Assembly (NCBI RefSeq): GCF_002104765.1
Contig: NZ_NCXM01000014.1
Coordinates: 1 to 64,000, forward strand
Length of the DNA stretch: 64,000 nucleotides
Source of the DNA: Mycolicibacterium vulneris
GTDB lineage: Bacteria; Actinomycetota; Actinomycetes; Mycobacteriales; Mycobacteriaceae
Direction: 5' to 3'
The notes under the pieces are model-generated. The model had not been told where the DNA came from. It saw only the letters and a program-made list of their open reading frames with translations, and did not search any database. Every line of letters starts with the position of its first letter. Position 1 is the first letter of the stretch. The position numbers were made by a program, and so were the translations under genes. Of this stretch, positions 53,791 to 63,646 are shown one piece after another.

Positions 53791-55204
53791 TCCGGCGGGC
53801 CATCTTGAAGGCCCGCTCGGTGTACGGAGGGTAGATGAAGCTTGACAGGTCGGGCCGGGTGGGTTTGGTCAACACCGACTTGCGGTGACTGAACTCTTCG
53901 AACCCCCACTTGCCGTGGTAGGCGCCCATCCCCGATGCGCCGACACCGCCGAACGGCAGCTTGGCCGTCGAGACCTGGAAGGCGACGTGGTTGACCAGCA
54001 TGCCGCCGGCCGGCACCTCCTTGATCACCCGCTCGCGGGTCTCGCGCCGCTTGGTGAACAGGTACGCCGCCAGCGGCTTGGGCCGTGAGTTCACGAAATG
54101 TATTGCTTCGTGCAGGTTTTGGACGGTGATCACCGGCAGGACCGGGCCGAAGATCTCGTTCTGCATCAGTGGCCCGTTCGGGTCGGGATCCACCACGACA
54201 GCGGGCTGGATGCGCAGACTCGACGCGTCGCAGGCCCCGCCGACGGTGACCTTGCCGTCGCCTCCGGACAGGTAACCACTGATCCGGTCGAACTGGCGCT
54301 GATTGGCCACCCGCATGCCGTCCGGCTTGTCGGCGGTGAATTTCGTGATGGCGGCACCGATCTTGTCGACCAGTTCATCGCGAATCGTGGCGTCCGCGAG
54401 GACGTAATCGGGTGCGACGCAGGTCTGCCCGGCGTTGAGCAGCTTCATCCAGGCGATCCGCTTGGCGGCCACCTCCACGTCGGCGTCCGCCGCGACGATG
54501 ACCGGGCTCTTGCCGCCCAGCTCCAGGGTGCACGGGGTCAGGTGCGGCGCCGCGCCCTCGTAGACCTTGCGGCCGATCTCGGTGCCGCCGGTGAACAGCA
54601 CGCGGTCCAGGCCCTGCGCGATGAGTTCCTGGCTCGCGGCACCGTCGCCCTCGACCACCGCGATGGCGTCGTTGTCGAGGTACTTGGGCACCAGCTCGGC
54701 CATCACGTGCGCGGACGCCGCGGCGATCTCCGAAGGCTTGAGGATGACGGCGTTTCCGGCGGCGATCGCTCCGACCGCGGGGCCCAGCGTCAGGTAGTAC
54801 GGGTAGTTCCAGGCGCCGATGATCAGCACGGTGCCGTAGGGCTCGTACTCCACCCAGCCGCGGCCGGGCAGCTGCGGTAGCTCGAGCAGCTGATACTTGC
54901 GGCGCGTCCATCGGCGCACCCGCTTCGCCGCGTATTTCGCTTCACCGGCCGTGGTGGCGATGTCGGCGATGTAGGCCTCGAACGGGCTGCGGTCCAAGTC
55001 TTCGGCGAGCGCCGCGGCAAGCGCGGCCTCGTTCTCCTCCATCAGCTTCACCAGTTGCAGCAGCTGGCGCTTGCGCCATTCGATGTCGCGGGTGCGTCCG
55101 GTGGCGAAGGTCTGGCGCAGCCGGGCGACCGTGGCGGGGATGTCGGTCGGTGCGGTCCCGTTCGTGGAGTCCGATGTCTTCGATGCAACCGATTCGGTGG
55201 TCAT
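53783..55204 (-). CDS. Aldehyde dehydrogenase (Rv0147 homologue)
   Basis: 473 aa from the second of two adjacent ATGs, 5 bp after AAGGA; the ATG at 55207 is possible. Class-3 type ALDH: IGAWNYPYYL (about residues 129-138), FTGGTEIGR, catalytic Glu228 in LELGGKSP and Cys262 in GQTCVAPDYV. The hydrophobic C-terminal region is like fatty aldehyde dehydrogenases. Oxidises fatty or aromatic aldehydes to acids with NAD(P). Confidence 0.93.
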   Translation of the reverse strand: MTTESVASKTSDSTNGTAPTDIPATVARLRQTFATGRTRDIEWRKRQLLQLVKLMEENEAALAAALAEDLDRSPFEAYIADIATTAGEAKYAAKRVRRWTRRKYQLLELPQLPGRGWVEYEPYGTVLIIGAWNYPYYLTLGPAVGAIAAGNAVILKPSEIAAASAHVMAELVPKYLDNDAIAVVEGDGAASQELIAQGLDRVLFTGGTEIGRKVYEGAAPHLTPCTLELGGKSPVIVAADADVEVAAKRIAWMKLLNAGQTCVAPDYVLADATIRDELVDKIGAAITKFTADKPDGMRVANQRQFDRISGYLSGGDGKVTVGGACDASSLRIQPAVVVDPDPNGPLMQNEIFGPVLPVITVQNLHEAIHFVNSRPKPLAAYLFTKRRETRERVIKEVPAGGMLVNHVAFQVSTAKLPFGGVGASGMGAYHGKWGFEEFSHRKSVLTKPTRPDLSSFIYPPYTERAFKMARRMF

Positions 55205-55370
55205 CATTGTCCTTCCCGAGCAGGGTCCCGCCGCAAGGCGGCCGCTCATCGGTGATAACCGCGATACTAACCATCCGGTTGGGAGAGCAATAGGAAGGAT
55301 CCGGCCAACGCCGATCTCGCCGGATAGGACCGTCCCGGACCTCGGTCCGCACCCGCAATGACCGGTGCGG

Positions 55371-56936
55371 TTACTTGACGCAGGGGACGTTCGCGGCGGT
55401 CATCTGGCTGAGGTCGGTCGGTGCCGGGGCGCGGTCGCCGGTGCCGGTGGCGGCCACGGCACTCACCTGACCGGACCCTGACGGGTCGGTCGTCGCGCCG
55501 GGGTGGGCCAGGTAGTCCCCTGCGGGGAACTGCGTTCCGACGGTCAGCCGCACCGTGCCGGCGGCCACGGCGCTGTTCGCCGTCGCCGGCAGGTGCAGTT
55601 GATCGGCCAGGACCTGTGCGGCCCGGTCGGCACCGGGGCCGTACTCGATGACGCTGTCGTCGGCCGGGGCCGCCGCGGTCGTGGCGCTGCCGCGGGTGAA
55701 GCCGCGGCCGGCGAAGGCCTCCTCGACGGCGCCCGCGAGCCCGTCCCGTGAGGTGGCATTGACGACGTCGAGAATCGCGGGTTCGGCGAGCGCCGGCGGT
55801 GGCTGGGTGGGCGGTGATGCGGCCTCCAGCGCGACCGGTGTATCCGACATGAAGCGCTCGTTGACGATCCGCCGGATGGTCGGCAGGTCGACCTGGTTGA
55901 TGTCGGACCCGTTGGCGTCTTTGCCGAAGCCGGCGATCGGCAGGGTGTAGAGCGACAGCGGCCGCTCGCTCAGTTGCGAGGCGCGCGAAGCGAATTCCAT
56001 GACGTCCAGCCCGTCGTCGACGGCGACGTTGTCGCGGGCGACCTGCAGCAGCTTGCGCAGCCCGCTCACGCTGGACAGCGCGCCGCCGCTGCGAGCCGCC
56101 TTGACCAAGGACACCAGGAACGCCTGCTGTCGCCGTGTCCGGTCGAAATCAGTGAAGGAACCGTCGTTTTCGTCGCGCCGCTGCCGCACGAAGGCCATCG
56201 CGTCCGCGGCGTCGATGCGCTGGACCCCCTGGTGGAAGTCCGCACCCGAATAGCTGTCCCGCGTATCGGCATTGAGGCACACCGTGATCGGCTCGACGGC
56301 CTTGGCGATTTGAAAGAACGCGCCGAGCGTGACCTCGACGAAGTGGTCGACCGAGATGCCCAGAAAGTCGTTGACGGCGTTGATTTCGGCTTTGCGGCCG
56401 GCCTCGCGCGCGGTCTGCTCGCGAGCCGTCAGGTTGTTGGCGCCCGCCCCGCCCGAGTTCCCGGCCGCCTGCGAATTCAGCGACTGCTGGTAGGCCAGGC
56501 CGTACGCCTGCTTGATCTTGCCGGCGCAGACCGATCCCGGGCAGCCCGGCAACTCCGCGTAGTCGTCACGCGGAATCGATATCGCGGTCACCGGCCCGTC
56601 GCCGTCCGAAATGTGCACGACGATAAGGACATTGGCGTTGTAGCCGCCCGAGCTCTCGTCGCCGGCGTGCAGCGCCTCGTAGATGTCTTGGGGTAGCGGC
56701 TTACCGTTCTGGTCCAGCCGGCTGTCCAGACCCATCAGCAGAATGTTCTGGTTGCCGTCCATCGTCGTCGCCGCATTCGGCAGCGCGTGCGAAATGATGA
56801 TCTTGCCCAGCGCGGTGTGATAGCCCGTCCAACCCATACCGGTGATCGCCATGACGGCGGCCGAAGCGACGGCCGCCACGAACCGGCCCTTGCGCAGGGC
56901 CCAACGGTGCGATTGATCGGATCCGCCACTGGCCAT
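55371..56936 (-). CDS. LytR-CpsA-Psr family protein with LytR_C domain
   Basis: 521 aa. One N-terminal membrane helix (about residues 18-38), then the LCP domain (about 65-290) with GLDSRLD, SIPRDDYAELPGC and the basic cluster RRDENDGSFTDFDRTRRQQAFL, residues that hold the polyprenyl pyrophosphate. A C-terminal LytR_C domain (about 390-480) follows. LCP enzymes attach arabinogalactan to peptidoglycan. From memory, M. tuberculosis has no LCP gene at this position. Confidence 0.9.
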   Translation of the reverse strand: MASGGSDQSHRWALRKGRFVAAVASAAVMAITGMGWTGYHTALGKIIISHALPNAATTMDGNQNILLMGLDSRLDQNGKPLPQDIYEALHAGDESSGGYNANVLIVVHISDGDGPVTAISIPRDDYAELPGCPGSVCAGKIKQAYGLAYQQSLNSQAAGNSGGAGANNLTAREQTAREAGRKAEINAVNDFLGISVDHFVEVTLGAFFQIAKAVEPITVCLNADTRDSYSGADFHQGVQRIDAADAMAFVRQRRDENDGSFTDFDRTRRQQAFLVSLVKAARSGGALSSVSGLRKLLQVARDNVAVDDGLDVMEFASRASQLSERPLSLYTLPIAGFGKDANGSDINQVDLPTIRRIVNERFMSDTPVALEAASPPTQPPPALAEPAILDVVNATSRDGLAGAVEEAFAGRGFTRGSATTAAAPADDSVIEYGPGADRAAQVLADQLHLPATANSAVAAGTVRLTVGTQFPAGDYLAHPGATTDPSGSGQVSAVAATGTGDRAPAPTDLSQMTAANVPCVK

Positions 56937-57047
56937 AACGAGTGACCATTGTCCCCGATGACCAGGCGAATTCCCGGTAACCGGGACCGCGAGCCAAGGG
57001 TCGACGTGCGACAGGTCTACGAGGTCAGACGCCTCGAAGCCATGGCT

Positions 57048-58016
<969 letters not shown>

Positions 58017-58958
58017 TCAGGCGGTGGGCTTGCCGAGACGCGCCCGCAGCAGTGTGCTGCGGACCGCCTCGTCGGTCAGGTCGTCGGGTACCGGACGGCC
58101 CAGCCGGGCCATCTCGTCACGGTTGCTCATGCTGTGCACGTGCCAGCCGTGGTCGGCCAGCCATGCGGCGGCGTCCGAACGGTCCGGCTCGTGGTACGTC
58201 AGCGCCTGGACATTGACGTCCAGTCCGAGCCGGTCGCGCATCCGCAGCCAGCGCTGCGAGTTGCTCCGGGAATTCATGCCGAACATTTCGATCGCGATCT
58301 GGCTGTCCGGCGCGCTGAGCGCGGTGACCATCTCGAACAGCCGGTCCTGAGCGTCGCTGGGCAGGTACGGGAGCAGCCCTTCGGCCAGCCAGGCAGTGGG
58401 CTGGGTGCGGTCGAATCCGGCGGCGTTCAGGGCCCCGGGCCAATCGTCACGCAGGTCCACCGGGACGGGGTGCCGGATGGCGGACGGCACGGCGCCGTGC
58501 TGCTTCAGGATTCCGGTCTTGTATTCCAGTACCTGGGGCTGGTCAATCTCGTAGACCGTGGTGCCGGCCGGCCAGTCCAACCGGTAGGCCCTGGAATCGA
58601 GGCCGGCGGCCAGGATCACCACTTGCCGGATCCCCGCGCCGACGGCCTTCGCGAAGTACTCGTCGAAGAAGTGAGTGCGCACGGCCTGGTAGTCGATGCC
58701 GCATCGATGCGAGCGCTGTCCGTGCTCGTCACCGTCGAGCCAGGCCAGCCCGGGGTCGGCCAGCCGCGCCCACGCGGGGCCGGCCGACGAGACCAGCAGG
58801 CGGGCGAAGTCGTCGCGGATCAGCGGATCGGGCCCGGCGGTTTCCGCTGCGCGCGACGCGGCGACGCCCAGCGCGGTGGCGCCGACGAGTTCGGTGATGG
58901 TCCAGCTGTCGCCGGCAGACCGTACGGACGGTGGCAACGAGGCATCCAGGTCAGTCAT
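58017..58958 (-). CDS. Class I SAM-dependent methyltransferase (TIGR00027 type), paralogue
   Basis: 313 aa. Same core motifs as its neighbour ([49 protein letters not shown]) but with diverged N- and C-terminal parts. The two share a transcription direction with a 27-bp gap, so they are likely co-transcribed from upstream of 58958. Substrate unknown. Confidence 0.92.
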   Translation of the reverse strand: MTDLDASLPPSVRSAGDSWTITELVGATALGVAASRAAETAGPDPLIRDDFARLLVSSAGPAWARLADPGLAWLDGDEHGQRSHRCGIDYQAVRTHFFDEYFAKAVGAGIRQVVILAAGLDSRAYRLDWPAGTTVYEIDQPQVLEYKTGILKQHGAVPSAIRHPVPVDLRDDWPGALNAAGFDRTQPTAWLAEGLLPYLPSDAQDRLFEMVTALSAPDSQIAIEMFGMNSRSNSQRWLRMRDRLGLDVNVQALTYHEPDRSDAAAWLADHGWHVHSMSNRDEMARLGRPVPDDLTDEAVRSTLLRARLGKPTA

Positions 58959-59033
58959 ATCCCAACCATGGTACCGGGATAAGTTAGTTAGCCTATACGC
59001 TTTGTGCGCAACTTCACTGCGCCCCGACGCACG

Positions 59034-59669
59034 CTAACCCTCCGGCCGCCAGAGGGCGCCTTCCAGGACCTGGCGCAGCACCCCGGTCACTGCCAGCATC
59101 TCTTTGTAGCTCTTGATGTAGCCGGCGTAGAGACCCACGCCGGAGATCACCACGAGCAGCGTTTCGACCAGTGCCGAGGCATCGGTGTCGGCTTTAAGCT
59201 CGCCGCGCTCGATCGCGTCGCTCACGACGCGCATCAAAAAGTCCCGAGCAATCCGGACGGAATCATTTTCGGTCCCGCTCCATTCCGGATGACGCTGCGA
59301 TTCCAGTACACCGCCAATAATGAATGCCGAACCGGCGGGATTCTCCGAATTCGCTTTCACCGCCGCGTTGATGAACGCCGTCAGCTGCGCCACCAGCGAG
59401 GTCTCGCCTTCCGCCTGTTTAATACCAACCCCGATGATAAATTCATTTGTCTCGTCCATAACTTCGCGATAAAGCGCCCGCTTGCTCGAGAAATAATGGT
59501 TGATCGCCGGCCGGGTCAGGTCGGCGCGCGCCGCGATGGCCTGGAACGTCGCGCCGTCGTAGCCGCGTTCGCTGAACACCAAACGAGCAGCCTGGATGAT
59601 CCGCTGCCGTGTCTCGTCGGCCTTTGCGGCAGGCGGACGCCCCGGCCTGCGGTTGCCCCGTGGAAGCAT
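59034..59669 (-). CDS. TetR-family regulator (Rv0144 homologue)
   Basis: 211 aa. TetR domain at about residues 19-66, with ATFQAIAARADLTRPAINHYFSSKRALY as the helix-turn-helix; basic N-terminus PRGNRRPGRPP. The ATG is 2 bp after the pirin stop, so it is read with the pirin. The stretch at about 59240-59480, coding its ligand domain, is visibly richer in A and T than its surroundings, perhaps a sign of a different history. It precedes the methyltransferases by 75 bp and could control them. Confidence 0.9.
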   Translation of the reverse strand: MLPRGNRRPGRPPAAKADETRQRIIQAARLVFSERGYDGATFQAIAARADLTRPAINHYFSSKRALYREVMDETNEFIIGVGIKQAEGETSLVAQLTAFINAAVKANSENPAGSAFIIGGVLESQRHPEWSGTENDSVRIARDFLMRVVSDAIERGELKADTDASALVETLLVVISGVGLYAGYIKSYKEMLAVTGVLRQVLEGALWRPEG

Positions 59670-59671
59670 TG

Positions 59672-60664
59672 CTAAAGTCTGCCACCCCCGTGGTGGGGCA
59701 TTAGCGCATTTGGCGGAATGCTGCCAAATTTTCCGGCTTGGTAGTCCTCAAGCGCCTCGATCAATTCCGTGCGGGTGTTCATCACGAAAGGCCCGTAGTG
59801 GACTACCGGCTCGCGAATCGGTCGCCCGCCCAGAAGCAGCAAATCAATTGCTCCGCGATCGGGTGTCCGGCCCGAATCCGGGACCGGCCGGGCCCCGACG
59901 GTGATCCGATCGCCGGGCCCCAAGACCGCTAACTGGCCCCGGTGGATCGGATGAGCGACAGGGCCGACGTACCCGCCGCCCGACAACACATAGACCAGCG
60001 CGTTGAAGTCGCGCCGCCACGGAATGTTGAGCTGAGCCCCGTTCTCGATGGTCGCGTGAGCGAGGACGATCGGCGTGTGGGTGACGCCGGGGCCCCGGTG
60101 TCCGTCGATCTCGCCGGCGATGATGCGGATCAGCGCTCCGCCGTCATCGGATGCGAGCAACGCGGCGTCGCCACCTTCGATGGATTGATACCGCGGGGAT
60201 GCGAACTTGTCTTTCTTGGGCAGATTCACCCACAACTGGACGCCGTGGAAGAGCCCGCCGCTGTCGACCAGTTCGGCCGGCGGGGTCTCGATGTGCAGGA
60301 TGCCCGAGCCCGCCGTCATCCACTGCGTCGCACCGTCGGCGATCAGGCCGCCACCGCCGTGTGAGTCCCGGTGTGCGAACTTCCCGTCGAGCATGTAGGT
60401 GACGGTTTCGAAGCCGCGGTGTGGATGCCAGTCGGTGCCCCGGGGCTCCCCCGGTTGGTACTCGACCTCGCCCATCTGGTCCATGTGCACGAAAGGATCC
60501 AGCGCGGCCGTGCTGACGCCCGCGAAAGCGCGCACAACCGGGAAACCCTCGCCCTCGTAACCGCGAGGGCCGGTGGTGATCGATCGGACCGGCCGTTCGG
60601 TATCGGCGGGGCCGGGGCCACTGACTCGTGGCAACGTCAGCGTGTTAGCCGTGATTGCAGGCAT
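59672..60664 (-). CDS. Pirin family protein, second copy
   Basis: 330 aa from the ATG at 60664 with GAGGAGG upstream; the longer frame to 60856 lacks support. Bicupin with the metal-site motif DWHPHRGFETVTYM (two His about residues 79-81) and GILHIETPP (His and Glu near 122-124). A pirin C-terminal domain follows. Longer than the pirin at 2191 and not a close copy. In one transcript with the TetR gene, so the two may form a redox- or flavonoid-sensing pair. Confidence 0.87.
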   Translation of the reverse strand: MPAITANTLTLPRVSGPGPADTERPVRSITTGPRGYEGEGFPVVRAFAGVSTAALDPFVHMDQMGEVEYQPGEPRGTDWHPHRGFETVTYMLDGKFAHRDSHGGGGLIADGATQWMTAGSGILHIETPPAELVDSGGLFHGVQLWVNLPKKDKFASPRYQSIEGGDAALLASDDGGALIRIIAGEIDGHRGPGVTHTPIVLAHATIENGAQLNIPWRRDFNALVYVLSGGGYVGPVAHPIHRGQLAVLGPGDRITVGARPVPDSGRTPDRGAIDLLLLGGRPIREPVVHYGPFVMNTRTELIEALEDYQAGKFGSIPPNALMPHHGGGRL

Positions 60665-60699
60665 CTGGCCTCCTCGGATAGCAGATGCCCTATACAACC

Positions 60700-60711
60700 G
60701 GACTAGAGTCC
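60700..60711. promoter_or_regulatory. Small dyad upstream of the pirin-tetR pair
   Basis: GGACT-AG-AGTCC is a 12-bp dyad 36 bp upstream of the pirin ATG, a position suited to an autoregulatory site. The 325-bp spacer 60665-60989 otherwise shows only two direct repeats: ACGATCAT (60872 and 60951) and AATGA(A/C)CTCG (60918 and 60940, a 22-bp period). I see no gene in it. Confidence 0.4.
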
Positions 60712-60989
60712 ACTTATTCCCAGGCCATGACGCTCGGTCCGCGCCTGCGTAGCCCTGCGCTTCACGTACGCCAGGACGCGCGGAAAGCTCCGCCATAACC
60801 ATTCGATCGACCCCGACCATCACGATGGCCGCGTAGACGATAGTTTGATAAGGCAATACTTGCCGGGATAAACGATCATCGTCTGTGCGGGCTCGTCAGA
60901 CGGTCGATGTGGCTGGAAATGAACTCGAAACGACCTGGCAATGACCTCGGACGATCATGCGAGGGGGTCGCTGAGAAAGGTGATGGGGG

Positions 60990-62999
60990 ATGGGGCAGAA
61001 GAGGTCAGCGGGTAATTCGGTCCGGCAGCGGCTGACGGTGCCTACTGCCGTCGGACAAGTCGCCAGCTGGACCCGGGCGAACCGCTTCGGATTGTTTTGC
61101 ATGGCGATTGTGGTGGGAATCGGCGCCGGGCTCGGCGCCGCGGCTTTCCGGTATCTGGTCTTCGGCTTCACCTGGCTGGCAACAGGGCACGAAGAATTCG
61201 GCCAACAGGGCCGGGTGGCCAGCGACCACCTACCGTGGTTGGGGGCCGGGTTCTACGCCGTCATCCCCGTCATCGGTGGGTTGCTCTACGGGCCGCTGAT
61301 CAACCGGTTCGCTCGAGAGGCACAGGGCCATGGCGTGCCGGAAGTCATGATCGCGGTCGCCGAGAACGGCGGCCGTATCCGTCCCCAGGTCACGGTTGTG
61401 AAGGCGCTGGCCTCGGCGCTGTGCATCGGCTCCGGTGGCTCGGTCGGTCGGGAAGGACCGATCGTGCAAATCGGCGCCGCATTGGCATCGGGCTTCGGTC
61501 AATGGGTGCGCATGCCGGAGAACCGGCTGAGGGTGCTGGTGGCCTGCGGTGCCGCCGGCGGCATCTCAGCAACGTTCAACGCCCCGATCACCGGGGTGTT
61601 CTTTGCCGTCGAACTAATCCTGCGCGAACTTTCCGTCGAAGCGATTTTCACTATCATGCTTTCGGCGATGGTTGCCGACGTGATCGCTCGCGTGTTCTTC
61701 GGCTCCGCCCCCTTCCTCAGCCAGCTGCCGGAGGGTATCGAACTCGATCACATCGCCAATTATTTGCTGGTGGCGCTTCTCGCGGCGATCGCCGGGCTGC
61801 TCGGGATCGTCTTCAAGAACCTGCTGTACAAGACGGAGGACGTGTGCGACCGGCTATGGGGCCGGCGACCGGCGTGGGCGCGCCCGGCCGTCGGTGGCAT
61901 CGTGCTCGGCCTGCTGCTGCTGGCCGTGCCCCAGCTATATGGGGTCGGCTACCCGGTCATGTACGCCGCGTTCGCCGGCCATTACGCCCTGTGGTTTCTG
62001 GTGGTCCTCGCCGCCGGCAAGATGCTGGCGTGCAGCCTGACCATCGGGATCGGCGGCTCCGGCGGCGTGTTCGCTCCGTCGTTGTTCGTGGGGGCTACTT
62101 CGGGCATGGCCTTCGGGCTCATCGCGCAACACGTCATCGGCACGGCGGTGGGGCATCCGGCGCTCTACGCCATCGTCGGCATGGGCGCAGTATTCGCCTC
62201 CGCGGCGCGAGCCCCGCTCACCGCACTGGCCAGCACCGTCGAAATGACCGGTGACTTCACCCTCACCCTGCCGGTCATGTTGGCGGTCGCCGTCGGGACC
62301 ACCGTGTCGCGCGGGCTTTCCTACGGCACCGTTTACACCACAAAGCTGTTACGCCGGGGCATCGACATCGACCGCGCCACTCCCACGCACATATTCACCG
62401 ACCTCACGGTCGCCGAGGCCATGCACCCATTCACCGCACCACTCGACCTGACCCACCCGGTGGGTGACGACACACACGACTGGACCGGATTGCTCGGCCC
62501 GGTGACCCGGATCCGCGAACCGCAAGCACTATTCGCCAACGACAGCCTCGCCCAAGCGTTGCGTCAGCTCGTCCTTTACGGCCGCGATGGGCTGCCGGTG
62601 ATCGATACCGACGCACGGCACGTTCAAGGCTGGCTGACCAATCAGAACGTGCTGCAAACGGTCGGCGCCTACGTCACAGATCTCGAACCGGGCGCTTCTC
62701 GCGGCCGTCCGGGCGACGAGTGGACCGACCAGGCGGCGGCCCATAACGAACATGATCCGCGGAGTGAACTCGACGGCTACTGCATCGTCGAACACACGCT
62801 GTCACCTGATTCGGTCGCAGTCGGGCGCAAGCTCAACGACCTCGAATGGCCTCCGGGCCACCTGCCGGTATCCGTGGTGCACAACCGACGACTCATCGAC
62901 GCCCAACCTGCCGTGCGGCTCGCTGCCGGCGACCGGATCAACGTCTTGGTGCCCAAGAACGGTTCGCACAGCACCGAGGCGGCGGAGTCCCGTCAGTGA
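60990..62999 (+). CDS. ClC-family chloride channel/transporter with CBS and TrkA-C modules
   Basis: 669 aa; ATG preceded by a G-rich stretch. ClC core with GHGVPE (residues 113-118, usually GSGIP), GREGP with gating Glu155 (153-157), GVFAP (359-363) and the anion-coordinating Tyr449 in TVYTT. At the place of the internal proton glutamate (E203 of E. coli ClC) stands Leu209, so proton coupling is doubtful. CBS-type segments span about residues 465-575. A TrkA-C domain (about 585-655) ends the protein. Rv0143c is the positional match. Converges with dps 10 bp away. Confidence 0.9.
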   Translation: MGQKRSAGNSVRQRLTVPTAVGQVASWTRANRFGLFCMAIVVGIGAGLGAAAFRYLVFGFTWLATGHEEFGQQGRVASDHLPWLGAGFYAVIPVIGGLLYGPLINRFAREAQGHGVPEVMIAVAENGGRIRPQVTVVKALASALCIGSGGSVGREGPIVQIGAALASGFGQWVRMPENRLRVLVACGAAGGISATFNAPITGVFFAVELILRELSVEAIFTIMLSAMVADVIARVFFGSAPFLSQLPEGIELDHIANYLLVALLAAIAGLLGIVFKNLLYKTEDVCDRLWGRRPAWARPAVGGIVLGLLLLAVPQLYGVGYPVMYAAFAGHYALWFLVVLAAGKMLACSLTIGIGGSGGVFAPSLFVGATSGMAFGLIAQHVIGTAVGHPALYAIVGMGAVFASAARAPLTALASTVEMTGDFTLTLPVMLAVAVGTTVSRGLSYGTVYTTKLLRRGIDIDRATPTHIFTDLTVAEAMHPFTAPLDLTHPVGDDTHDWTGLLGPVTRIREPQALFANDSLAQALRQLVLYGRDGLPVIDTDARHVQGWLTNQNVLQTVGAYVTDLEPGASRGRPGDEWTDQAAAHNEHDPRSELDGYCIVEHTLSPDSVAVGRKLNDLEWPPGHLPVSVVHNRRLIDAQPAVRLAAGDRINVLVPKNGSHSTEAAESRQ

Positions 63000-63009
63000 G
63001 ACAAGTCCG

Positions 63010-63558
63010 TCAGGATTTGCCACGCGCGCTGCTAGCCGCGTCTTTCTCGGTGCTCTTACCCTTGTGGGCCAGCTCGCCGCCGGCGCTTTCCAGGTGCGCC
63101 CGGACGAACCATTGGAACTTCTCCAACTGGCCCGCCTGACCGATCAGAAGGTCCTGGGTCACCTGGTCGAGTTCGTCTGTCTCGTCGATGTATCGGCGGA
63201 TGTCCTCGATGACGCCGGTGTAGACGAGGTCCAGCGCGGCCAAGTGCGCCTGCACTGTGTCGCGGCCGACCGAGTAGTCGTCCCACGAGCGGTCCTGGAT
63301 GATGGCGCCGGGCGTTCCTTGCGGCGAAGCACCAAGGGCCGCAATGCGTTCGGCAACGTCGTCGGCGAATCCGCGGACGGCGTCCACCTGCGGGTCGATC
63401 ATCTCGTGCACGCCGATGAAGTTGGGGCCAACCACGTTCCAGTGAATGTGCTTCAGCGTCAGATGAAGATCGTTGTAGGTGCTCAGTTGCTTCTGCAGCA
63501 GCTCGGTGAGCCGCGCTGCCTGCTTGTCGGTCACTCCCGGAATGGTGAACTGAGTCAT
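63010..63558 (-). CDS. dps: Dps, DNA-binding ferritin-like protein
   Basis: 182 aa, very close to M. smegmatis Dps as I remember it. Ferroxidase residues His39, His51, Asp66 and Glu70 fall in LKHIHWNVVGPNFIGVHEM and GFADDVAE. The lysine/arginine-rich C-terminal tail (HKGKSTEKDAASSARGKS) is the DNA-binding part. Dodecamer that oxidises and stores iron and protects DNA in stress or starvation. M. tuberculosis lacks this gene. It lies behind a SigF-like promoter. Confidence 0.96.
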   Translation of the reverse strand: MTQFTIPGVTDKQAARLTELLQKQLSTYNDLHLTLKHIHWNVVGPNFIGVHEMIDPQVDAVRGFADDVAERIAALGASPQGTPGAIIQDRSWDDYSVGRDTVQAHLAALDLVYTGVIEDIRRYIDETDELDQVTQDLLIGQAGQLEKFQWFVRAHLESAGGELAHKGKSTEKDAASSARGKS

Positions 63559-63614
63559 CGCTTCTTTCCTAGCTTCCTTCCATGAGGATCACACACGGTT
63601 ACTTGTCTTGTTGG

Positions 63615-63639
63615 GTACCCGATGGCCAGCCTGAAAAAC
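63615..63639 (-). promoter_or_regulatory. SigF-like promoter of dps
   Basis: On the minus strand GTTT (63639-63636), 15 bp and GGGTAC (63620-63615) match the SigF consensus GTTT-N15-17-GGGTAT in all but the last base. The leader would be about 50 nt, with AGGAAAG before the ATG. dps of M. smegmatis is known to depend on extracytoplasmic and SigF-type factors, which supports this. Confidence 0.65.
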
Positions 63640-63646
63640 GCGACGA

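Noticed and set aside
60843..60870. A SigF-type promoter GTTT-N18-GGGATA upstream of the ClC gene
   Set aside because: The spacer is 18 bp and GGGATA lacks the GGGTAT order; too weak to annotate.
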